Assembly: GCF_014649735.1 (NCBI RefSeq)
Contig: NZ_BMTP01000003.1
Coordinates: 496,001 to 560,000, forward strand
From: Streptomyces lavendofoliae
Lineage (GTDB): Bacteria; Actinomycetota; Actinomycetes; Streptomycetales; Streptomycetaceae
Direction: 5' to 3'
DNA length: 64,000 bases
The number at the start of each line of letters is the position of its first letter. Position 1 is the first letter of the stretch. The translations under genes were made by a program, and so were the position numbers. Below the pieces are notes generated by a model. It had not been told where the DNA came from. It ran no database searches and saw only the letters and a list, made by a program, of their open reading frames with translations. This document shows, piece after piece, positions 33,276-43,512 of this stretch.

Positions 33276-34403
33276 ATGACGCGCATCGGTGGTGCCGAGA
33301 TGGTCGACTGGAACCTCGCGGTCGCGACCGCGACCCGACTGGTCCGCCCAGGGCCCGAGGTGAGCCGCGAGGAGGCCCGCGCGGTCGTCGCCGAACTGCG
33401 GCGGCACGCCAAGGCGTCCGAGGAGCACGTCCGGGCGTTCACCCGGATGATCCCCGACGGGCACGAACCGGAGGACACCCCTGTCCTGGTGGTCGACCGG
33501 GCCGGCTGGATCAGGGCCAACGTCGCCGGTTTCCGCGAGCTGCTCAAGCCGCTGCTGGAGAAGATGCAGGAGCGCCGCGCCAACAGCCCCGGCGGCGCCG
33601 TGTTCGGCGCGGTCGGCGGCAAGGTGACCGGCGTGGAGCTGGGCATGCTGCTGTCGTTCCTGGCCTCCCGGGTCCTCGGCCAGTACGAGACGTTCGCCCC
33701 CGCCACCCGGGAGCTCCCGGCCGGCGAGAACGGCGGCGGGCGGCTGCTGCTGGTGGCGCCGAACATCGTGCACGTGGAGCGGGAACTGGACGTCGACCCG
33801 CACGACTTCCGCCTGTGGGTGAGCCTCCACGAGGAGACGCACCGCACCCAGTTCACGGCCGTGCCATGGCTGCGGGACCACCTCCAGGGTGAGATCCAGT
33901 CATTCCTCGCCGCCACCGACATGGACCCGATGACGGTCCTGGAGCGGCTGCGGGAGGCCGCCCAGGCCCTGACCGGCGCCCGCCCCGAGGGCGAGGAGGG
34001 CGAGGAAGGCCGCTCCCTCGTCGAGCTGGTCCAGACGCCCGAGCAGCGCGAGATCCTCGGCCGGCTCACCGCCGTGATGTCGCTGCTCGAAGGCCACGCC
34101 GACTACGTGATGGACGGCGTCGGCCCGCAGGTCGTGCCGTCGGTGGCGGAGATCCGGGAGAAGTTCCAGCAGCGCCGCGCCAAGGGCGCCTCCCGGCTGG
34201 ACCAGGCGCTGCGCCGGCTGCTGGGCCTGGACGCCAAGCTGCGCCAGTACCGGGACGGCGAGCGGTTCGTCCGCGCGGTCGTCGACGAGGTCGGCATGGA
34301 CGGGTTCAACCGGGTGTGGACCTCGCCCAACACCCTCCCCACCAAGGCGGAGATCGCCAAACCGGCGGACTGGGTCGCGAGGGTGCACCGTAAAGCAGAA
34401 TGA
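33276..34403 (+). CDS. Zinc-dependent metalloprotease, DUF2342 type
   Basis: A 375-residue protein of an actinobacterial family with a zincin fold. Zinc motif HExxH is HEETH (near 188-192) with a downstream EGHADYVMD that supplies another ligand region. No signal peptide, so probably cytoplasmic. The substrate is unknown. ATG 33276 is chosen; an in-frame ATG at 33300 begins at the family-conserved MVDWNLA. The adjacency to dacB and tilS is conserved in Streptomyces as I remember it. Confidence 0.88.
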   Translation: MTRIGGAEMVDWNLAVATATRLVRPGPEVSREEARAVVAELRRHAKASEEHVRAFTRMIPDGHEPEDTPVLVVDRAGWIRANVAGFRELLKPLLEKMQERRANSPGGAVFGAVGGKVTGVELGMLLSFLASRVLGQYETFAPATRELPAGENGGGRLLLVAPNIVHVERELDVDPHDFRLWVSLHEETHRTQFTAVPWLRDHLQGEIQSFLAATDMDPMTVLERLREAAQALTGARPEGEEGEEGRSLVELVQTPEQREILGRLTAVMSLLEGHADYVMDGVGPQVVPSVAEIREKFQQRRAKGASRLDQALRRLLGLDAKLRQYRDGERFVRAVVDEVGMDGFNRVWTSPNTLPTKAEIAKPADWVARVHRKAE

Positions 34404-34603
34404 GGAGCCCGATCCGGCCGACGGCAGGAGAACGCCTCCCCAATCACCCATCCGAGGGACCGTGGGCTGTGGGTAGGCGTGCGATGCTCGGGGAACGGCC
34501 GAGTTCTGTCACCATCGACGCACTCTGAGTGACCGAACCCCCCGCTCCGGCCGTTAAGACTCCGACCGAGGCACCCCCCAACTTCACACGAAGGGCACCG
34601 GAC

Positions 34604-35650
34604 ATGGGTCCCCATCCTGCGGTCGCGGCGATACGCCTGGCGGTCCGCCGCGTACTCCACGACGTACTCACCGAGCACTCCACCCCCGCGCTCCCCACCG
34701 CCGGGACAACCGAAGAAGCCGCCGCCGGGTCCGGCCGGGCCCCGCTCGTCCTGGTGGCCTGTTCGGGCGGCGCCGACTCCATGGCGCTCGCCTCCGCCCT
34801 CGCCTTCGAGGCCCGCAAGCTCGCCGTCCGCGCCGGTGCCGTCACCGTCGACCACGGCCTCCAGCCCGGTTCCGACCTGCGCGCCGCCGAGGTCGCCGCC
34901 CGCCTCACCGCGATGAACCTCGACCCGGTCGAGGCGATCGCCGTGACCGTCGGCCGCGAGGGCGGACCCGAGGCCGCCGCCCGCGACGCCCGGTACGCCG
35001 CGCTCGACGAGGCCGCCGAGCGCCTCGGCGCCGTCGCCGTGCTCCTCGGGCACACCCGTGACGACCAGGCCGAGACGGTGCTCCTCGGCCTCGCCCGGGG
35101 CTCCGGCATCCGCTCCCTGTCCGGCATGGCCGCCGTCTCCGGCACCGCCGACCGCTACCGCCGTCCGTTCCTCCAGCTCGACCGGCAGACCGCCCGCAAG
35201 GCGTGCATGGTGCAGTCCCTGCCGGTCTGGGACGACCCGATGAACGCCGACCCCGCCTACACCCGGTCCCGGCTGCGCCACGAGGGGCTGCCCGCCCTGG
35301 AGAAGTCCCTCGGCAAGGGCGTGGTCGAGGCCCTCGCCAGGACGGCCCAGCTGTGCCGCGACGACGCCGACGCCCTGGACGCCTGGGCGGCCGACGCCGA
35401 CCCGTCCGTGCGGGACGAGGCGGGCCTCCTGGAGTGCGCCAAGCTGTACGCCCTGCCGCCCGCCGTCCGCCGCCGCGTGCTGCGCCGCGCGGCCATCGCC
35501 GAGGGCGCCCCCGCCGGCTCCCTGTTCGCCCGGCACGTCGAGGAGCTGGACCGGCTGATCACCGGCTGGCGGGGTCAGGGGGCGATCAATCTGCCCGGCC
35601 GCGTCGTGGCGCGCCGCCAGGGTGGCAGACTGGTCATTCGGCAAGGCTGA
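34604..35650 (+). CDS. tilS: tRNA(Ile)-lysidine synthase
   Basis: Attaches lysine to C34 of the CAU-anticodon tRNA-Ile, changing its reading from AUG to AUA. 348 residues; PP-loop SGGADSMAL at 54-62, followed by the family signatures [29 protein letters not shown] and [13 protein letters not shown]. The conserved N-terminus ([16 protein letters not shown]) fits the ATG at 34604; the frame is open up to a GTG at 34529. Essential in most bacteria. Followed by hpt after 26 bases. Confidence 0.95.
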   Translation: MGPHPAVAAIRLAVRRVLHDVLTEHSTPALPTAGTTEEAAAGSGRAPLVLVACSGGADSMALASALAFEARKLAVRAGAVTVDHGLQPGSDLRAAEVAARLTAMNLDPVEAIAVTVGREGGPEAAARDARYAALDEAAERLGAVAVLLGHTRDDQAETVLLGLARGSGIRSLSGMAAVSGTADRYRRPFLQLDRQTARKACMVQSLPVWDDPMNADPAYTRSRLRHEGLPALEKSLGKGVVEALARTAQLCRDDADALDAWAADADPSVRDEAGLLECAKLYALPPAVRRRVLRRAAIAEGAPAGSLFARHVEELDRLITGWRGQGAINLPGRVVARRQGGRLVIRQG

Positions 35651-35676
35651 CGCACGCTGCAACGAAAGTGACCCGG

Positions 35677-36231
35677 GTGAACGAGAAAGACATGGGCACC
35701 GATCTGAAGTCGGTGCTCATCACCAAGGAAGAGATCGACGCGAAGCTGGCGGAGCTCGCCGCGAAGATCGACGCTGAGTACGCGGGCAAGGACCTGCTCA
35801 TCGTGGGTGTCCTCAAGGGCGCCGTCATGGTGATGGCCGACCTGGCCCGCGCGCTGTCCACCCCCGTCACGATGGACTGGATGGCCGTCTCCTCGTACGG
35901 CGCGGGCACCCAGTCCTCCGGTGTCGTCCGGATCCTCAAGGACCTGGACACCGACATCAAGGGCAAGCACGTCCTGATCGTCGAGGACATCATCGACTCC
36001 GGTCTGACGCTGTCCTGGCTGCTGTCGAACCTCGGCTCGCGCGAGCCGGCCTCGCTGGAGGTCTGCACGCTGCTGCGCAAGCCGGAGGCGGCGAAGGTCG
36101 CGATCGACGTGAAGTGGATCGGGTTCGACATCCCGAACGAGTTCGTCGTCGGCTACGGCCTGGACTACGCGGAGAAGTACCGCAACCTCCCGTTCGTCGG
36201 AACGCTCGCTCCGCACGTCTACGGCGGCTGA
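35677..36231 (+). CDS. hpt: Hypoxanthine phosphoribosyltransferase
   Basis: Salvages hypoxanthine (and guanine) to IMP/GMP using PRPP. 184 residues from GTG 35677; PRPP-binding loop [35 protein letters not shown] and [19 protein letters not shown] are diagnostic. Alternative starts are GTG 35668 and ATG 35692. Lies in the conserved tilS-hpt-ftsH order of actinobacteria and other Gram-positives. Confidence 0.95.
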   Translation: MNEKDMGTDLKSVLITKEEIDAKLAELAAKIDAEYAGKDLLIVGVLKGAVMVMADLARALSTPVTMDWMAVSSYGAGTQSSGVVRILKDLDTDIKGKHVLIVEDIIDSGLTLSWLLSNLGSREPASLEVCTLLRKPEAAKVAIDVKWIGFDIPNEFVVGYGLDYAEKYRNLPFVGTLAPHVYGG

Positions 36232-36267
36232 ACCGCCCGGGGCGCCCGCCGGGCCCCGGGAACCTGG

Positions 36268-36302
36268 ACCGCCCTCCCGCCGTTGAAGCATGGGAAGGCG
36301 GT
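36268..36302 (+). terminator. Possible terminator between hpt and ftsH
   Basis: Arms ACCGCCCTCCC and GGGAAGGCGGT pair with one mismatch around a 13-base loop. Weak. Confidence 0.4.
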
Positions 36303-36401
36303 CGCGGGTGACAATGCTGGGGTACCGTCCGAAGAACAGTCTTTTCTCATAGCAGCATTTACCTACGGGCAGGAGGGACGGGGCGTCATCGCTCCGTATG
36401 G

Positions 36402-38441
36402 ATGGACGTGAAGCGATACTTCCGTGGGCCGGTCATGTGGATCGTGCTGGCCGTCCTCGCCGTGGTCGTGTTGATGCAGGTCGTCGGCTCGTCCGGTGGC
36501 TACAAGACGGTGGACACCGGCGAGGTCGTCCAGGCGATCGACAAGAACCAGGTCGACCAGGTCAAGCTGACCACCGGCGACGAACAGATGATCAAGGTCG
36601 ACCTCAAGGACGGCCAGAAGGTCAAGGGCAGCGACAAGATCCAGGCGAGCTACATCGGCACGCAGGGCTCCGACCTCGCCGCCACGCTCCAGAAGAAGTA
36701 CGAAGCCGGCGACATCGACAAGGGCTACACCGTCTCGCCGACCAAGCAGAGCGCCATCGTCTCGGTGCTGCTCTCGCTGCTGCCGTTCGTGCTGATCGTC
36801 GTGGTCTTCCTGTTCCTGATGAATCAGATGCAGGGTGGCGGCTCCCGGGTGATGAACTTCGGGAAGTCCAAGGCCAAGCTGATCACCAAGGACACCCCGA
36901 AGACGACCTTCGCCGACGTGGCGGGGTCCGACGAGGCCGTCGAGGAGCTCCACGAGATCAAGGAGTTCCTCCAGGAGCCGGCGAAGTTCCAGGCCGTCGG
37001 CGCCAAGATCCCCAAGGGCGTGCTGCTGTACGGCCCGCCCGGAACGGGCAAGACCCTGCTCGCGCGCGCCGTGGCCGGCGAGGCGGGCGTCCCGTTCTAC
37101 TCCATCTCCGGCTCCGACTTCGTCGAGATGTTCGTCGGTGTGGGTGCCTCCCGCGTCCGTGACCTCTTCGAGCAGGCCAAGGCGAACGCCCCGGCGATCG
37201 TCTTCGTCGACGAGATCGACGCCGTCGGCCGGCACCGCGGCGCGGGCCTCGGCGGTGGCCACGACGAGCGCGAGCAGACCCTCAACCAGCTGCTCGTCGA
37301 GATGGACGGCTTCGACGTGAAGGGCGGCGTCATCCTGATCGCCGCCACGAACCGGCCCGACATCCTCGACCCGGCGCTGCTGCGCCCGGGCCGCTTCGAC
37401 CGGCAGATCGCCGTCGACCGTCCCGACATGCAGGGCCGTCTGGAGATCCTCAAGGTCCACCAGAAGGGCAAGCCGGTCGCCCCGGACGTCGACCTGTCCG
37501 CCGTGGCGCGTCGTACGCCGGGCTTCACCGGTGCCGACCTGTCGAACGTGCTGAACGAAGCCGCGCTGCTCACCGCGCGCAGCGACAAGAAGCTGATCGA
37601 CAACCACATGCTGGACGAGGCGATCGACCGTGTGGTCGCGGGCCCGCAGAAGCGGACCCGGATCATGTCGGACAAGGAGAAGAAGATCACCGCGTACCAC
37701 GAGGGCGGTCACGCCCTGGTCGCGGCGGCGTCCCCGAACTCCGACCCGGTCCACAAGATCACCATCCTGTCCCGCGGCCGGGCCCTGGGCTACACCATGG
37801 TCCTCCCCGACGAGGACAAGTACTCCACCACGCGCAACGAGATGCTCGACCAGCTGGCCTACATGCTGGGCGGGCGCGCGGCGGAGGAGCTGGTCTTCCA
37901 CGACCCGACCACGGGCGCGGCCAACGACATCGAGAAGGCGACCGCGACCGCGCGGGCCATGGTCACGCAGTACGGCATGACCGAGCGGCTCGGCGCGATC
38001 AAGTTCGGCGGCGACAACACCGAGCCCTTCCTGGGCCGGGAGATGGCGCACCAGCGCGACTACTCGGAAGAGGTCGCCGCGCTCGTCGACGAAGAGGTCA
38101 AGAAGCTCATCGAGACCGCGCACAACGAGGCCTGGGAGATCCTCGTCGAGAACCGTGACGTCCTCGACAACCTGGTCCTCCGGCTGCTGGAGAAGGAGAC
38201 GCTCAACAAGGAGGAGATCGCCGAGATCTTCGCCCCGATCGTCAAGCGCCCGGCCCGCCCGGCGTGGACCGGCTCCTCGCGGCGCACGCCGTCGACGCGG
38301 CCGCCGGTACTGTCCCCCAAGGAGCTGGCGCTGACCAACGGCGCGGTGGGCACCAACGGCGCCACGCCGACGGACGTCACCAAGCCCGGCCCGTCCGCCC
38401 CGGCGACGGAGGCGGTCCCGGAGGAGCGCCCGGAGAGCTGA
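36402..38441 (+). CDS. ftsH: ATP-dependent zinc metalloprotease FtsH
   Basis: Membrane-anchored AAA+ protease that unfolds and degrades damaged membrane and short-lived regulatory proteins. 679 residues: TM helix 12-29, extracytoplasmic domain, TM helix about 122-140, AAA domain with Walker A GPPGTGKT (210-217), Walker B IVFVDEID and [23 protein letters not shown], then M41 peptidase with HEGGH (433-437). A Pro/Thr-rich C-terminal tail of about 60 residues is disordered. The ribosome binding site is poor for both ATG 36402 and GTG 36408. Own promoter region of 170 bases upstream. Confidence 0.97.
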   Translation: MDVKRYFRGPVMWIVLAVLAVVVLMQVVGSSGGYKTVDTGEVVQAIDKNQVDQVKLTTGDEQMIKVDLKDGQKVKGSDKIQASYIGTQGSDLAATLQKKYEAGDIDKGYTVSPTKQSAIVSVLLSLLPFVLIVVVFLFLMNQMQGGGSRVMNFGKSKAKLITKDTPKTTFADVAGSDEAVEELHEIKEFLQEPAKFQAVGAKIPKGVLLYGPPGTGKTLLARAVAGEAGVPFYSISGSDFVEMFVGVGASRVRDLFEQAKANAPAIVFVDEIDAVGRHRGAGLGGGHDEREQTLNQLLVEMDGFDVKGGVILIAATNRPDILDPALLRPGRFDRQIAVDRPDMQGRLEILKVHQKGKPVAPDVDLSAVARRTPGFTGADLSNVLNEAALLTARSDKKLIDNHMLDEAIDRVVAGPQKRTRIMSDKEKKITAYHEGGHALVAAASPNSDPVHKITILSRGRALGYTMVLPDEDKYSTTRNEMLDQLAYMLGGRAAEELVFHDPTTGAANDIEKATATARAMVTQYGMTERLGAIKFGGDNTEPFLGREMAHQRDYSEEVAALVDEEVKKLIETAHNEAWEILVENRDVLDNLVLRLLEKETLNKEEIAEIFAPIVKRPARPAWTGSSRRTPSTRPPVLSPKELALTNGAVGTNGATPTDVTKPGPSAPATEAVPEERPES

Positions 38442-38510
38442 CCGGCACGGCCGGGCCCCGGCCCGGCCGGCGCCGGCCGGGCCCCGGCCACGGCCCACGG
38501 CCCCGGAATG

Positions 38511-38553
38511 AAAGCCGCGCCGACCAGGTTCTAGCCTGGGGAGGCGCGGCTTT
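38511..38553 (+). terminator. Compound hairpin between ftsH and folE
   Basis: Outer stem AAAGCCGCGCC / GGCGCGGCTTT with an inner stem CCAGG-TTCTAG-CCTGG, ending in TTTC. It lies 70 bases after ftsH. Confidence 0.75.
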
Positions 38554-38601
38554 CGCGTGCGCGGTCCCGCGCGCACCCCAGCACCATGGAACGAGGCACA
38601 G

Positions 38602-39207
38602 ATGACCGACCCGGTGACGTTGGACGTCGAGGGCACGATCGGCGAGTTCGACGAGAAGCGAGCTGAGAGCGCCGTGCGCGAGCTCCTGCTGGCGGTCGGT
38701 GAGGACCCCGACCGCGAGGGGCTCCGGGAGACGCCGGCGCGGGTCGCGCGGGCGTACAAGGAGATATTCGCCGGTCTGTGGCAGGAGCCCGAGGACGTCC
38801 TGACGACGACCTTCGACCTGGGGCACGACGAGATGGTGCTGGTGAAGGACATCGAGGTGTTCAGCACCTGCGAGCACCATCTGGTGCCGTTCCGGGGCGT
38901 GGCCCACGTCGGGTACATCCCCTCGACCGAAGGCAAGATCACCGGCCTGTCGAAGCTGGCGCGGCTGGTGGACGTCTACGCCCGCCGCCCCCAGGTGCAG
39001 GAACGACTCACCACCCAGGTGGCCGACTCCCTGATGAAGATCCTGGAGCCGCGCGGCGTGATCGTGGTCATCGAGTGCGAGCACATGTGCATGTCGATGC
39101 GCGGCATCCGCAAGCCCGGCGCCAAGACCATCACCTCGGCGGTGCGGGGGCAGCTGCGTGACGTCGCCACCCGCGCGGAGGCGATGAGCCTCATCATGGC
39201 CCACTGA
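38602..39207 (+). CDS. folE: GTP cyclohydrolase I
   Basis: First step of tetrahydrofolate synthesis: GTP to 7,8-dihydroneopterin triphosphate. 201 residues; zinc ligands Cys90 and His93 in [10 protein letters not shown] and Cys163 in EHMCMSMRG, plus [10 protein letters not shown] and QERLTTQ. ATG 38602 gives the usual N-terminus. Its partners folP, folB and folK are 1.2-4 kb to the right on the other strand, so the pathway is clustered but not in one operon. Confidence 0.97.
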   Translation: MTDPVTLDVEGTIGEFDEKRAESAVRELLLAVGEDPDREGLRETPARVARAYKEIFAGLWQEPEDVLTTTFDLGHDEMVLVKDIEVFSTCEHHLVPFRGVAHVGYIPSTEGKITGLSKLARLVDVYARRPQVQERLTTQVADSLMKILEPRGVIVVIECEHMCMSMRGIRKPGAKTITSAVRGQLRDVATRAEAMSLIMAH

Positions 39208-39347
39208 CGATTTCCGTCAATTTCCGCTCCATGAGCGGGAGTTATGGCCGAAGGCATTGGACGCGGGGGCGGCCTGCCGGAAGACTCGTGCGCGTACGTC
39301 GGAAAGTCTGAAGGATCCCGCGCGATCCACGGATGGAGATGCCGCGC

Positions 39348-40343
39348 ATGAGCGACAATGCCCTGCCCACCCGCCGGCTCGGCGGCCTACAGGTGTCCGC
39401 TCTCGGCTTCGGCGCGATGGTGCTGTCGCCCGGGGTGTACGGGGAGATCGACGACGCCCGCGCCGAGCGGGCGCTGCTCGCGGCGGTCGACGCCGGAGCC
39501 ACACTGATCGACACCTCGGACGGCTACGGCGCCGACGGGCACAACGAGTGGCTGATCGGCCAGGCACTGCGGGGACGGCGGGACGAGGTGGTCATCGCCA
39601 CCAAGTTCGGCTTCCGGCTCCCGGAGGGCGTCGAGCCGCATCCCTTCCCGGTCGGGTACGCCTTCGGGGAGCTGGCCGTGAACGCGGACCCGAAGCATGT
39701 GCGCGGGTACGCCGAGGCGAGCCTGCGGGAACTGGGCACGGACCGGATCGACCTGTACTACCCGCACTTCCCGGACCCGCAGGTGCCGCTGGAGGACACC
39801 GTGGGCGCGGTCGCCGAGCTCATCGAGGCGGGTCTCGTCCGGCACCTCGGGCTCTCCAACGTCGCCGCGGCCCAGCTGCGGGCGGCGCACGCGGTGCACC
39901 CGGTGGCGGCCGTCCAGACCGAGTGGTCCATGTGGCGGCACGTCGACGAGGAGCTGCTGGCCGCGGCCCGCGAGCTGGGGGTGGGCGTCGTCGCCTGGTC
40001 GCCCCTGGGCGCGGGGTTCCTGACCGGCAAGGTCGACAAGGTGGAGGACGGCGACTTCCGGCAGCACATGCCCCGGTTCGACGCCGCGAACCACCGCGCC
40101 AACAACGACCGCTTCGCCCCCGTGCGGGGCATCGCGGGCGAGCTGGGCATCACCCCGGCGCAGCTGGCCCTGGCGTGGCTGCTGGACCAGGACGAGCACG
40201 TGGTCCCCATCCCGGGCAGCCGCACCCCGGCGCACATCCGGGAGAACCTGGCCGCCGCCCACGTACGCCTCACCCCGGACGTCCGTGACCGTCTGGCGGC
40301 GGTCCTCGCGGAGACGGAGGTCTCCGGCGGCACGCTGCTCTAG
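39348..40343 (+). CDS. Aldo/keto reductase
   Basis: NADPH-dependent carbonyl reductase-like protein with TIM-barrel fold, 331 residues. Signatures: TRRLGGLQVSALGFGAM, DTSDGYGADGHNE (catalytic Asp/Tyr), KFGF (Lys), YYPHFPDP (His), GLSNV, and the cofactor-binding PIPGSRTPAHIRENLAAA. Substrate unknown. GGAG 11 bases before the ATG at 39348. No operon partner on this strand. Confidence 0.92.
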   Translation: MSDNALPTRRLGGLQVSALGFGAMVLSPGVYGEIDDARAERALLAAVDAGATLIDTSDGYGADGHNEWLIGQALRGRRDEVVIATKFGFRLPEGVEPHPFPVGYAFGELAVNADPKHVRGYAEASLRELGTDRIDLYYPHFPDPQVPLEDTVGAVAELIEAGLVRHLGLSNVAAAQLRAAHAVHPVAAVQTEWSMWRHVDEELLAAARELGVGVVAWSPLGAGFLTGKVDKVEDGDFRQHMPRFDAANHRANNDRFAPVRGIAGELGITPAQLALAWLLDQDEHVVPIPGSRTPAHIRENLAAAHVRLTPDVRDRLAAVLAETEVSGGTLL

Positions 40344-40435
40344 CCGGGCGGGCGGGCGGCGGGGCGGGCACGGGCGGGCCGGCTCGGGCCGGAGGACCGC
40401 CCCCGGGGCGCGTCGGGCGCGGGCCCCGGGCGGCG

Positions 40436-40912
40436 TCAGGCGCGGGTGGGGGCCTCGTCCTCGTCCTCCGGGAGCCTGCACACCCGCTCCAGGAAGATCG
40501 CCGCGGCGATCACCCCGATCCCGGCCAGGACCGAGAACCCGGCGTAGATCGCCTGGTCGCGGCGGGCCGGGATGTCGAGCGAGCCGAGCAGGAAGACGCC
40601 CGTACCGCCGTACATACCGCTCACCAGCGCCGCGACCAGGGCGCTCGCCTGGCCGAAGACGACCGCGCGGGCGGCCATCAACGGCTCGACGCCCTTGGCG
40701 TCGGGGCGCCGCTCGCGCTGGGCGCGCAGCCGGGAGCGCAGCGACAGTGCCGTGGCGGTCAGGACGACGGCGATCACGGCGAGGACGACCGGCGCGGCCA
40801 GGGGAACGCTCGGCAGGGTGCCGAACGACTCCCAGAGCCGGGCGCCGCCCCACGAGAGGATGCCGGCGACGGCGAACAGTCCGGCCAGTACCTTGAGCCG
40901 CAGTCGTTTCAC
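40436..40912 (-). CDS. DUF3180 membrane protein
   Basis: A 158-residue protein with four membrane segments (about 7-25, 40-58, 83-103, 122-142) separated by a basic cytoplasmic loop (RSRLRAQRERRPDAKGVEP). Family DUF3180 is actinobacterial, of unknown function, and is commonly the last gene of the folate operon, as here, 49 bases after folK. GTG start. Confidence 0.88.
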   Translation of the reverse strand: MKRLRLKVLAGLFAVAGILSWGGARLWESFGTLPSVPLAAPVVLAVIAVVLTATALSLRSRLRAQRERRPDAKGVEPLMAARAVVFGQASALVAALVSGMYGGTGVFLLGSLDIPARRDQAIYAGFSVLAGIGVIAAAIFLERVCRLPEDEDEAPTRA

Positions 40913-40961
40913 CGGGGCCTTTTCCTCTCGTCGCCGTTCAGTGCCTGCTGATCACCCAACG

Positions 40962-41561
40962 CTACTCGGGCAGGCGCAGTTCCAGGTCGGCCCGCGGCAG
41001 GACGCCTTCGCTGCCGACGCCGCCGAGCAGCTCGGCGACCGCCCCGACGCCGGGCAGCTGGGCCTCCGGCTCCACGTCGTGCCACGGTGCCAGCACGAAC
41101 GCCCGCTCGTGGGCGCGGGGGTGCGGGAGGGTGAGGACGGGGTCGTCGGAGACGACGTCCGCGTACGCCACGATGTCGACGTCGATCGTCCGCGCGCCCC
41201 AGCGTTCGTCGCGGACCCGGTGGAACGCCTCCTCCACCGCGTGCGCCCGCTCCAAAAGCGACGCGGGCGGCAGGGTGGTCTTGAGCAGCACGACGGCGTT
41301 GAAGTACGACGGCTGGGAGCCGGGGTCGACGCCCCAGGGCTCCGTCTCGTACACCGGCGAGACGGCCTTCACCCGGACGCCGGGAGTGTCCTCCAGCGCG
41401 TCGATGGCGCCCTGGAGGGTCTCCAGGCGGTTGCCCAGGTTGGAGCCGAGGGAGAGCACCGCCCGCTTGGGGTTGGACAGGGTGATGTCGGCGGCGTCGA
41501 CCTGCTCCGTCACGGAGGCGGGCACCGGCTGTACCGTCGGGTCGCTGTGCGTCTTGTTCAT
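40962..41561 (-). CDS. folK: 2-Amino-4-hydroxy-6-hydroxymethyldihydropteridine pyrophosphokinase
   Basis: Transfers pyrophosphate from ATP to 6-hydroxymethyl-dihydropterin. 199 residues: a 30-residue extension, then AVLSLGSNLGNR, VSPVYETEPWG, FNAVVLL, and the signature WGARTIDVDIV with PHPRAHERAFVLAPW. ATG overlaps the folB stop by four bases, so the two are coupled. Confidence 0.96.
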   Translation of the reverse strand: MNKTHSDPTVQPVPASVTEQVDAADITLSNPKRAVLSLGSNLGNRLETLQGAIDALEDTPGVRVKAVSPVYETEPWGVDPGSQPSYFNAVVLLKTTLPPASLLERAHAVEEAFHRVRDERWGARTIDVDIVAYADVVSDDPVLTLPHPRAHERAFVLAPWHDVEPEAQLPGVGAVAELLGGVGSEGVLPRADLELRLPE

Positions 41562-41917
41562 GCGCGGCTCCGGGTGATGGTGATGGTCACGTCGTCGAAG
41601 GGCACGGTGATCGGGGCGTCCGGCTTGTGGACCACCACCTCGACCTCCTGGACGCCGGCGTGCTTGAGGCACTGCTGGGCGATGCGCTCGGCGAGGGTCT
41701 CGATCAGGTCGACCGGCTCCCCCTGTACGACGTCCACGACCTCTTCCGCCACGACGCCGTAGTGCACGGTCTTCGCCAGGTCGTCGTCGGCCGCCGCCGG
41801 GCGGGTGTCGAGGCCGAGCACCAGGTCCACGATGAAGGTCTGGCCCTCCTCGCGCTCCCGGGGGAAGACGCCATGGTGCCCGCGGGCCTTGAGGCCGCGC
41901 AGCGCGACACGATCCAC
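41558..41917 (-). CDS. folB: Dihydroneopterin aldolase
   Basis: Cleaves dihydroneopterin to 6-hydroxymethyl-dihydropterin and glycolaldehyde. 119 residues; GLKARGHHGVFPRERE with catalytic-site Glu, VHYGVVAE, LIETLAERIA and VHKPDAPI. GTG 41917 with AGGAGTG upstream is the start. Followed directly by folK. Confidence 0.95.
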   Translation of the reverse strand: MDRVALRGLKARGHHGVFPREREEGQTFIVDLVLGLDTRPAAADDDLAKTVHYGVVAEEVVDVVQGEPVDLIETLAERIAQQCLKHAGVQEVEVVVHKPDAPITVPFDDVTITITRSRA

Positions 41918-42048
41918 GCGAATCACTCCTGCTGTCGTTGGTCTGGCGGGCACGCGACCGGGTGCGGACGGCGCGGGCCACCAGTCGAATCTACCTGCGA
42001 GCACTGACAGGACCTGCCCACGGGCTCCTCTCCTGCTCGCCTACCCAC

Positions 42049-42513
42049 TCAGGAGGGGGTCTCGTCGGGCTCTTCCTCGCCGGTTTCGGCCAGAACGGGC
42101 GAGCCGTGGTGGGCCCACAGCCGCCAGCCGTCCGGTGTGCGGCGGAACACGTTCGTGGCGACGACCAGCTGCCCGACGAGCGGCCCCAGGTCGGCGCCGT
42201 CCTCGGCGGGGCCGCCGCTGAGGATGTTCTCCGTGCAGGTCACCAGGGCCGTGTCGGCGGCCAGGGAGACCTTCACGTCGGTCAGGAAGAACTGGATGTA
42301 GTCGGTGTTCGCCATGATCAGGGCGTACGAGCGGAGCACCTCGCCGCGCCCGGTGAGCACCGGCCACCCGGGGTGGACGCAGGAGATCACGCCCTGCGAG
42401 TCGTCCATCCAGAGGTCGGAGACCTCCTCGAAGTCGCCGCGCTCCAGCGCCTCGTAGAAGGCGGTGTTGGCGAGCTCCACCGCCTCGATGTCGGTGCGTG
42501 CCGCGTCGCTCAC
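42049..42513 (-). CDS. NTF2/SnoaL-like protein in the folate operon
   Basis: A 154-residue cone-fold protein of the nuclear transport factor 2-like superfamily (DUF4440/SnoaL_3 type): NTAFYEALERGDFEEVSDLW, VISCVHPGWPVLTGRGEVLR, VTCTENILSG and WRLWAHHGSPV. Members bind or isomerise small molecules, and some have lost catalysis. Its GTG overlaps the folP stop (GTGA), so it is co-translated with folP and lies between folP and folB. Function unknown. Confidence 0.88.
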   Translation of the reverse strand: MSDAARTDIEAVELANTAFYEALERGDFEEVSDLWMDDSQGVISCVHPGWPVLTGRGEVLRSYALIMANTDYIQFFLTDVKVSLAADTALVTCTENILSGGPAEDGADLGPLVGQLVVATNVFRRTPDGWRLWAHHGSPVLAETGEEEPDETPS

Positions 42514-43370
42514 CGGGCGGCCTCGACGGCGCGGGCCACCCGCACCGCGTCCGCCGTCGGGCGCACCTCGTGCACCCGTACGGCCCAGGCTCCCTCGTAC
42601 GCCGCGATGGCCGAGACCGCCGCGGTGGCCGCGTCCCGTTCCCGGGCCGGGGGCGGGGTGCCACCCTCCCCGGCCAGGACGTGGCCCAGGAAGCGCTTGC
42701 GGGAGGCGGCCACCAGCAGCGGGCGGCCGAGCGCCCGCAGGTCGGCCAGGTGCGCCACCAGGGCGAGGTCGTGCGGGGCCGCCTTGGCGAAGCCGAGGCC
42801 CGGGTCGACGACGATCCGCTCCGGGTCGACGCCGCCCTCGACGACCGCCTCCACGCGCGCGCGCAGCTCGGCGACCACCTCGGCGACCACGTCGTCGTAG
42901 ACCGCGAGGCTGTTCATGTCCTTGCTGAAGCCGCGCCAGTGCATGACGACGAAGGGCACCTCGGCTGCCGCTACGGAGGGCACCATGGCGGGGTCGGCGA
43001 GTCCGCCGCTGACGTCGTTGACCAGGATCGCGCCCGCCTCGACGGCCCGGCGGGCGACGGAGGCGCGCATGGTGTCCACCGACACGGCGACCCCTTCGGC
43101 CGACAGGCCGCGTACGACGGGGACGACCCGGCGCAGCTCCTCGTCCTCGTCCACCCGGGTGGCGCCGGGGCGGGTCGACTCGCCGCCGACGTCCACCAGG
43201 TCCGCGCCCCGGGCGACCAGGTCCAGGCCGTGCTTGATGGCGGCCGTGGTGTCGAACCAGCGGCCGCCGTCGGAGAAGGAGTCGGGCGTCACGTTGACGA
43301 CCCCCATGACCGCGCAGCGGTCGAACGTGGGCAGGCCCCGGGCCGTGCCCCGTCCGCGCAAGGTACTCAT
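42510..43370 (-). CDS. folP: Dihydropteroate synthase
   Basis: Condenses 6-hydroxymethyl-dihydropterin pyrophosphate with p-aminobenzoate; target of sulfonamides. 286 residues: MGVVNVTPDSFSDGG, DVGGESTRPGA, SVDTMRASVARRAVEAGA, NDVSGGLAD, VVMHWRG, DPGLGFAK and ASRKRFLG are all present. First gene of the operon. A 142-base gap separates it from the upstream lysyltransferase gene on the same strand. Confidence 0.96.
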   Translation of the reverse strand: MSTLRGRGTARGLPTFDRCAVMGVVNVTPDSFSDGGRWFDTTAAIKHGLDLVARGADLVDVGGESTRPGATRVDEDEELRRVVPVVRGLSAEGVAVSVDTMRASVARRAVEAGAILVNDVSGGLADPAMVPSVAAAEVPFVVMHWRGFSKDMNSLAVYDDVVAEVVAELRARVEAVVEGGVDPERIVVDPGLGFAKAAPHDLALVAHLADLRALGRPLLVAASRKRFLGHVLAGEGGTPPPARERDAATAAVSAIAAYEGAWAVRVHEVRPTADAVRVARAVEAAR

Positions 43371-43512
43371 GCGTCCAGCCTAGGGGGTGTCCGGAAGGCG
43401 GGACGGACGGGAACGCCCCACCGCGCGCGGTGCCACCGCCGAGGGGGCGGCCCGGCGGGCGGGCGGGCACCGCGGCGCCCCGGGCGGCGGGGTGCGCGGG
43501 CCGGGGCCTGGG

